This document shows positions 62,264 through 64,000 of a stretch of 64,000 bases of DNA, in pieces. Location of the stretch: NCBI GenBank assembly GCA_003116975.1, contig BGKB01000217.1, positions 23,803 to 87,802 of the forward strand, read 5' to 3'. Each line of letters opens with the position of its first letter. Within the stretch, counting starts at the first letter, position 1. The notes under the pieces are model-generated. The model was not told the origin of the DNA and made no database searches. It saw nothing but the letters and a program-made list of their open reading frames with translations. Source of the DNA: Aurantiochytrium sp. KH105. Its lineage: Eukaryota > Sar > Bigyra > Thraustochytrida > Thraustochytriidae. A program made the translations under genes and the position numbers.

Positions 62264-62893
62264 CGCCAGACCGCAAACGATCCAGCAGTTCGGAGGGGTC
62301 GCTCATTTGCTGTATCCCCCTCACGATCGATTGCCTCCATACTCTATTCCCCAAAAATGTACAATGTGTGTCGCTTCAGCAATAAAAACGGGCACAAAGA
62401 AATGATCTGCTTCTTCTTTTTCCAGCATGTATGTGTCCTTCTTTGCGCGAATCCGAAAGAGTTTTTTATTCCTCTTGTTCGCCTGTGTCCGAATTAGATT
62501 TATTTGGGGCGCGAACTTATGGCGCGGCCTTGTGCTAGTCCTTCAACTCCGCGCGTTCCCACGTCGCGGGTCGGTGTGTTGTTCTCGCATCGTGCCCCTT
62601 CGCTATTCATTATCAGTAATCTGTCTCTCTCAGCGCAACTTCCCGCCTGATATCAGGCCTATGGGAAGATCCACTTCTTTATTGTGTGAGGTCCAATACC
62701 AAGATTAACTGGGTCGCAAGAATCGATAAATGTCTCTGCGACTGCTGCGGCTGCTGCGGCTCTTTGATCTGTCGTCGGGGCGCCAGGTGAAAAAGGTAGG
62801 TTGGTGGGCTATTGATTGTATCAGCGGATGTTCCAGCATCGGTGCGAATAGCCCGGAGGTATGCATAATGCATCTTCGGCGTTGTCGCCTTGA
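62264..62893. other. Intergenic region downstream of PCIF1
   Basis: AATAAAA (62380-62386) is a plausible polyadenylation signal for PCIF1. CTGCGG direct repeats lie at 62740-62758. No accepted gene. Confidence 0.5.
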
Positions 62894-63397
62894 TCATCTT
62901 CGAAATGAGAGCGAGGCGTATACGAGGTGTTCGAGCGTGAGCGAGATGAGCTGGAGCGTCGTGATGCCGACTGAGAACGAGCCTCGCGGAAACGAGCCTC
63001 GCGGGAACGAGCCTCGCGGGAACGAGCCTCGCGGGAACGAGCCTCTCGGGGAGAGGACAGCTTGGGATCGGCGGCGACGAGTGCGCGAAGCCATCCATGG
63101 TCCGCACGCGTTGGCAGCGTGGCCCATGATTTGGCAAGAGCCGCAGTACATCTTGTCTTTGCATTTACATTCGGCTGCGCTGTGTCGTGGGCCAAGGCAG
63201 ATGGCACAAGGACGTTGTTGCTGCCAGGAACCTAGAACGTAGCAGGTTTGGCAAGGAGGGTCCGTGATGTTCCTTGAAGCCTTTCGTTTGTCCTTCGTCA
63301 CGTGTTTCGCCTTCGGCTTGCGTCTCGAACTAAGATGTTGCGAGGCAACGCTTGTGGACTCGCCAAGTTGGGATCTGTCAACGAGTGCCGTGGGCAA
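62894..63397 (-). CDS. CCHC zinc-knuckle protein
   Basis: A 167-residue frame with two perfect zinc knuckles C-x2-C-x4-H-x4-C: CAICLGPRHSAAEC and CGSCQIMGHAANAC, preceded by another CxxC (PCQTCYVLGS). The N terminus is basic (RRKPKAKHVTKDKRKASRN). The C-terminal part contains five RGSFP units, encoded by 15-bp tandem repeats at about 62985-63053. Such knuckles bind single-stranded nucleic acid and occur in retroelement Gag proteins and in cellular RNA-binding proteins such as CNBP. No reverse transcriptase was seen in this window, so which class it belongs to is open. The start at 63397 is uncertain; introns or a longer frame are possible. Confidence 0.55.
   Translation of the reverse strand: MPTALVDRSQLGESTSVASQHLSSRRKPKAKHVTKDKRKASRNITDPPCQTCYVLGSWQQQRPCAICLGPRHSAAECKCKDKMYCGSCQIMGHAANACGPWMASRTRRRRSQAVLSPRGSFPRGSFPRGSFPRGSFPRGSFSVGITTLQLISLTLEHLVYASLSFRR
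62980..63053. repeat. 15-bp tandem repeat within the zinc-knuckle gene
   Basis: About five copies of GGAACGAGCCTCGCG on the plus strand; being a multiple of three they encode repeated RGSFP without breaking the frame. Confidence 0.85.
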
Positions 63398-64000
63398 AGT
63401 CTAGTCGCAGTAGATAGATGTCGGCGACGATATGAAGAAAGAGTTTTTTCGTGTTGAAATTGTTTTCTGTTCACGCGACTGACGGAAGACGAGAGTTCGG
63501 GAGGTAGGGATCTGAGAAAAATGAAAATGAGGAGGCGGTTAGGAATGGGGCGGTGGAGGATAAGATAAGCTCCATATAACCACGCTTGAGTTCCAACATA
63601 CGGTTGCGTTATGCTGAATGGATCACCGGGATCGTAGCCCCCCCCAACCCCCCCCCCCCCCCCTCCCCCCCCGGACCGGACACGGTGCATCGAGTTCCGC
63701 CGCCAAGGACCGAATTGTATTTTTTTTCTCTAGCTGAAAAGTTGGTTGAGTTCACGCCGAAGGTAAATACCATCAGTGTGTTCGAGGAATTCGACTACGC
63801 CATTTTATAATGACTAAAATATCAGAGTCATGCCGCGCCACACTGCAACGCAGTTTGCCGCAACGCAGTTTGCCGCAACGCAGTTTGCCGCAACGCAGTT
63901 TGCCGCAACGCAGCTTGCCGCAACGCAGCTTGCCGCAACGCAGCTTGCTGCAACCCATTTTGCAGCCTCGCACGCGAGATGGCTGGTCTGGATTGATTTC
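63398..64000. other. Right-hand end region with homopolymer and 15-bp array
   Basis: A C-rich run at 63639-63673 and the 15-bp array at 63842-63965. No supported gene, although the array is open on the minus strand as a GKLRC repeat and could be the edge of a gene outside the window. Confidence 0.5.
63842..63965. repeat. 15-bp tandem array (about 8 units)
   Basis: Units of the type GCCGCAACGCAGTTT; later units carry GCTT for GTTT. On the minus strand the unit keeps a frame and encodes GKLRC. Confidence 0.9.

Overview
The window looks like nuclear DNA of a heterotrophic stramenopile, most likely a thraustochytrid (Labyrinthulea). The evidence is GC-rich genes with few short GT..AG introns, a ciliary gene (CFAP91) in a genome otherwise rich in endomembrane and lysosomal genes (VPS11, COG7, NAGLU), a Crinkler-like nuclease-kinase of the kind known from oomycetes and fungi, and abundant tetranucleotide microsatellites in intergenic DNA. 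No organelle, rRNA or tRNA gene was recognised. The taxon is inference; no marker gene here proves it.

Layout. 1-4.7 kb: the tail of an unknown gene, VPS11 (+) and a small mitochondrial-looking membrane protein (-). 4.9-18 kb: an accessory island. It holds a Z1-like superfamily-2 helicase (-), a small acidic ORF (-), a PD-(D/E)XK nuclease fused to a protein kinase (-, broken only by a one-N assembly join), a TIR-like/TPR protein (-), a virus-type MSV199/KilA-N-like DNA-binding gene (-, frameshifted) and an orphan 275-aa gene (-). They sit among 38-bp arrays, dispersed composite repeats and GTGTCAC/GTGACAC sites. 18.4-20.9 kb: lysosomal alpha-N-acetylglucosaminidase (-). 21-25.2 kb: a second Z1-like helicase (+), paralogous to the first, with seven near-regularly spaced GTGTCAC sites upstream and the same leader motif. 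26-64 kb: ordinary cellular genes: a mitochondrial-type membrane protein (-), nucleoside diphosphate kinase (+, spliced), a CAMK-like kinase (-), CFAP91 (+), COG7 (-, spliced), an IMP dehydrogenase homologue without its catalytic residues (+), an ABM-fold protein (-), a cyclic-nucleotide-binding K+ channel (+), a protein with two hnRNP-Q-acidic-domain-like helical regions (+), a PP6 regulatory subunit (SAPS, +), a PCIF1/CAPAM mRNA-cap methyltransferase (+) and a CCHC zinc-knuckle protein (-).

The strongest candidate for something undescribed is the 4.9-25.2 kb island. Two divergent Z1-like helicases share leader sequence and clustered upstream sites, and between them lie conflict-type genes (nuclease-kinase, TIR-like, viral-type DNA-binding domain). 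It could be a large mobile element, a remnant of one, or a eukaryotic defence/conflict cluster; I could not find terminal repeats that would decide. The second strongest point is a well-preserved, strongly codon-biased IMPDH homologue whose catalytic cysteine, aspartate and flap Arg-Tyr are all replaced.
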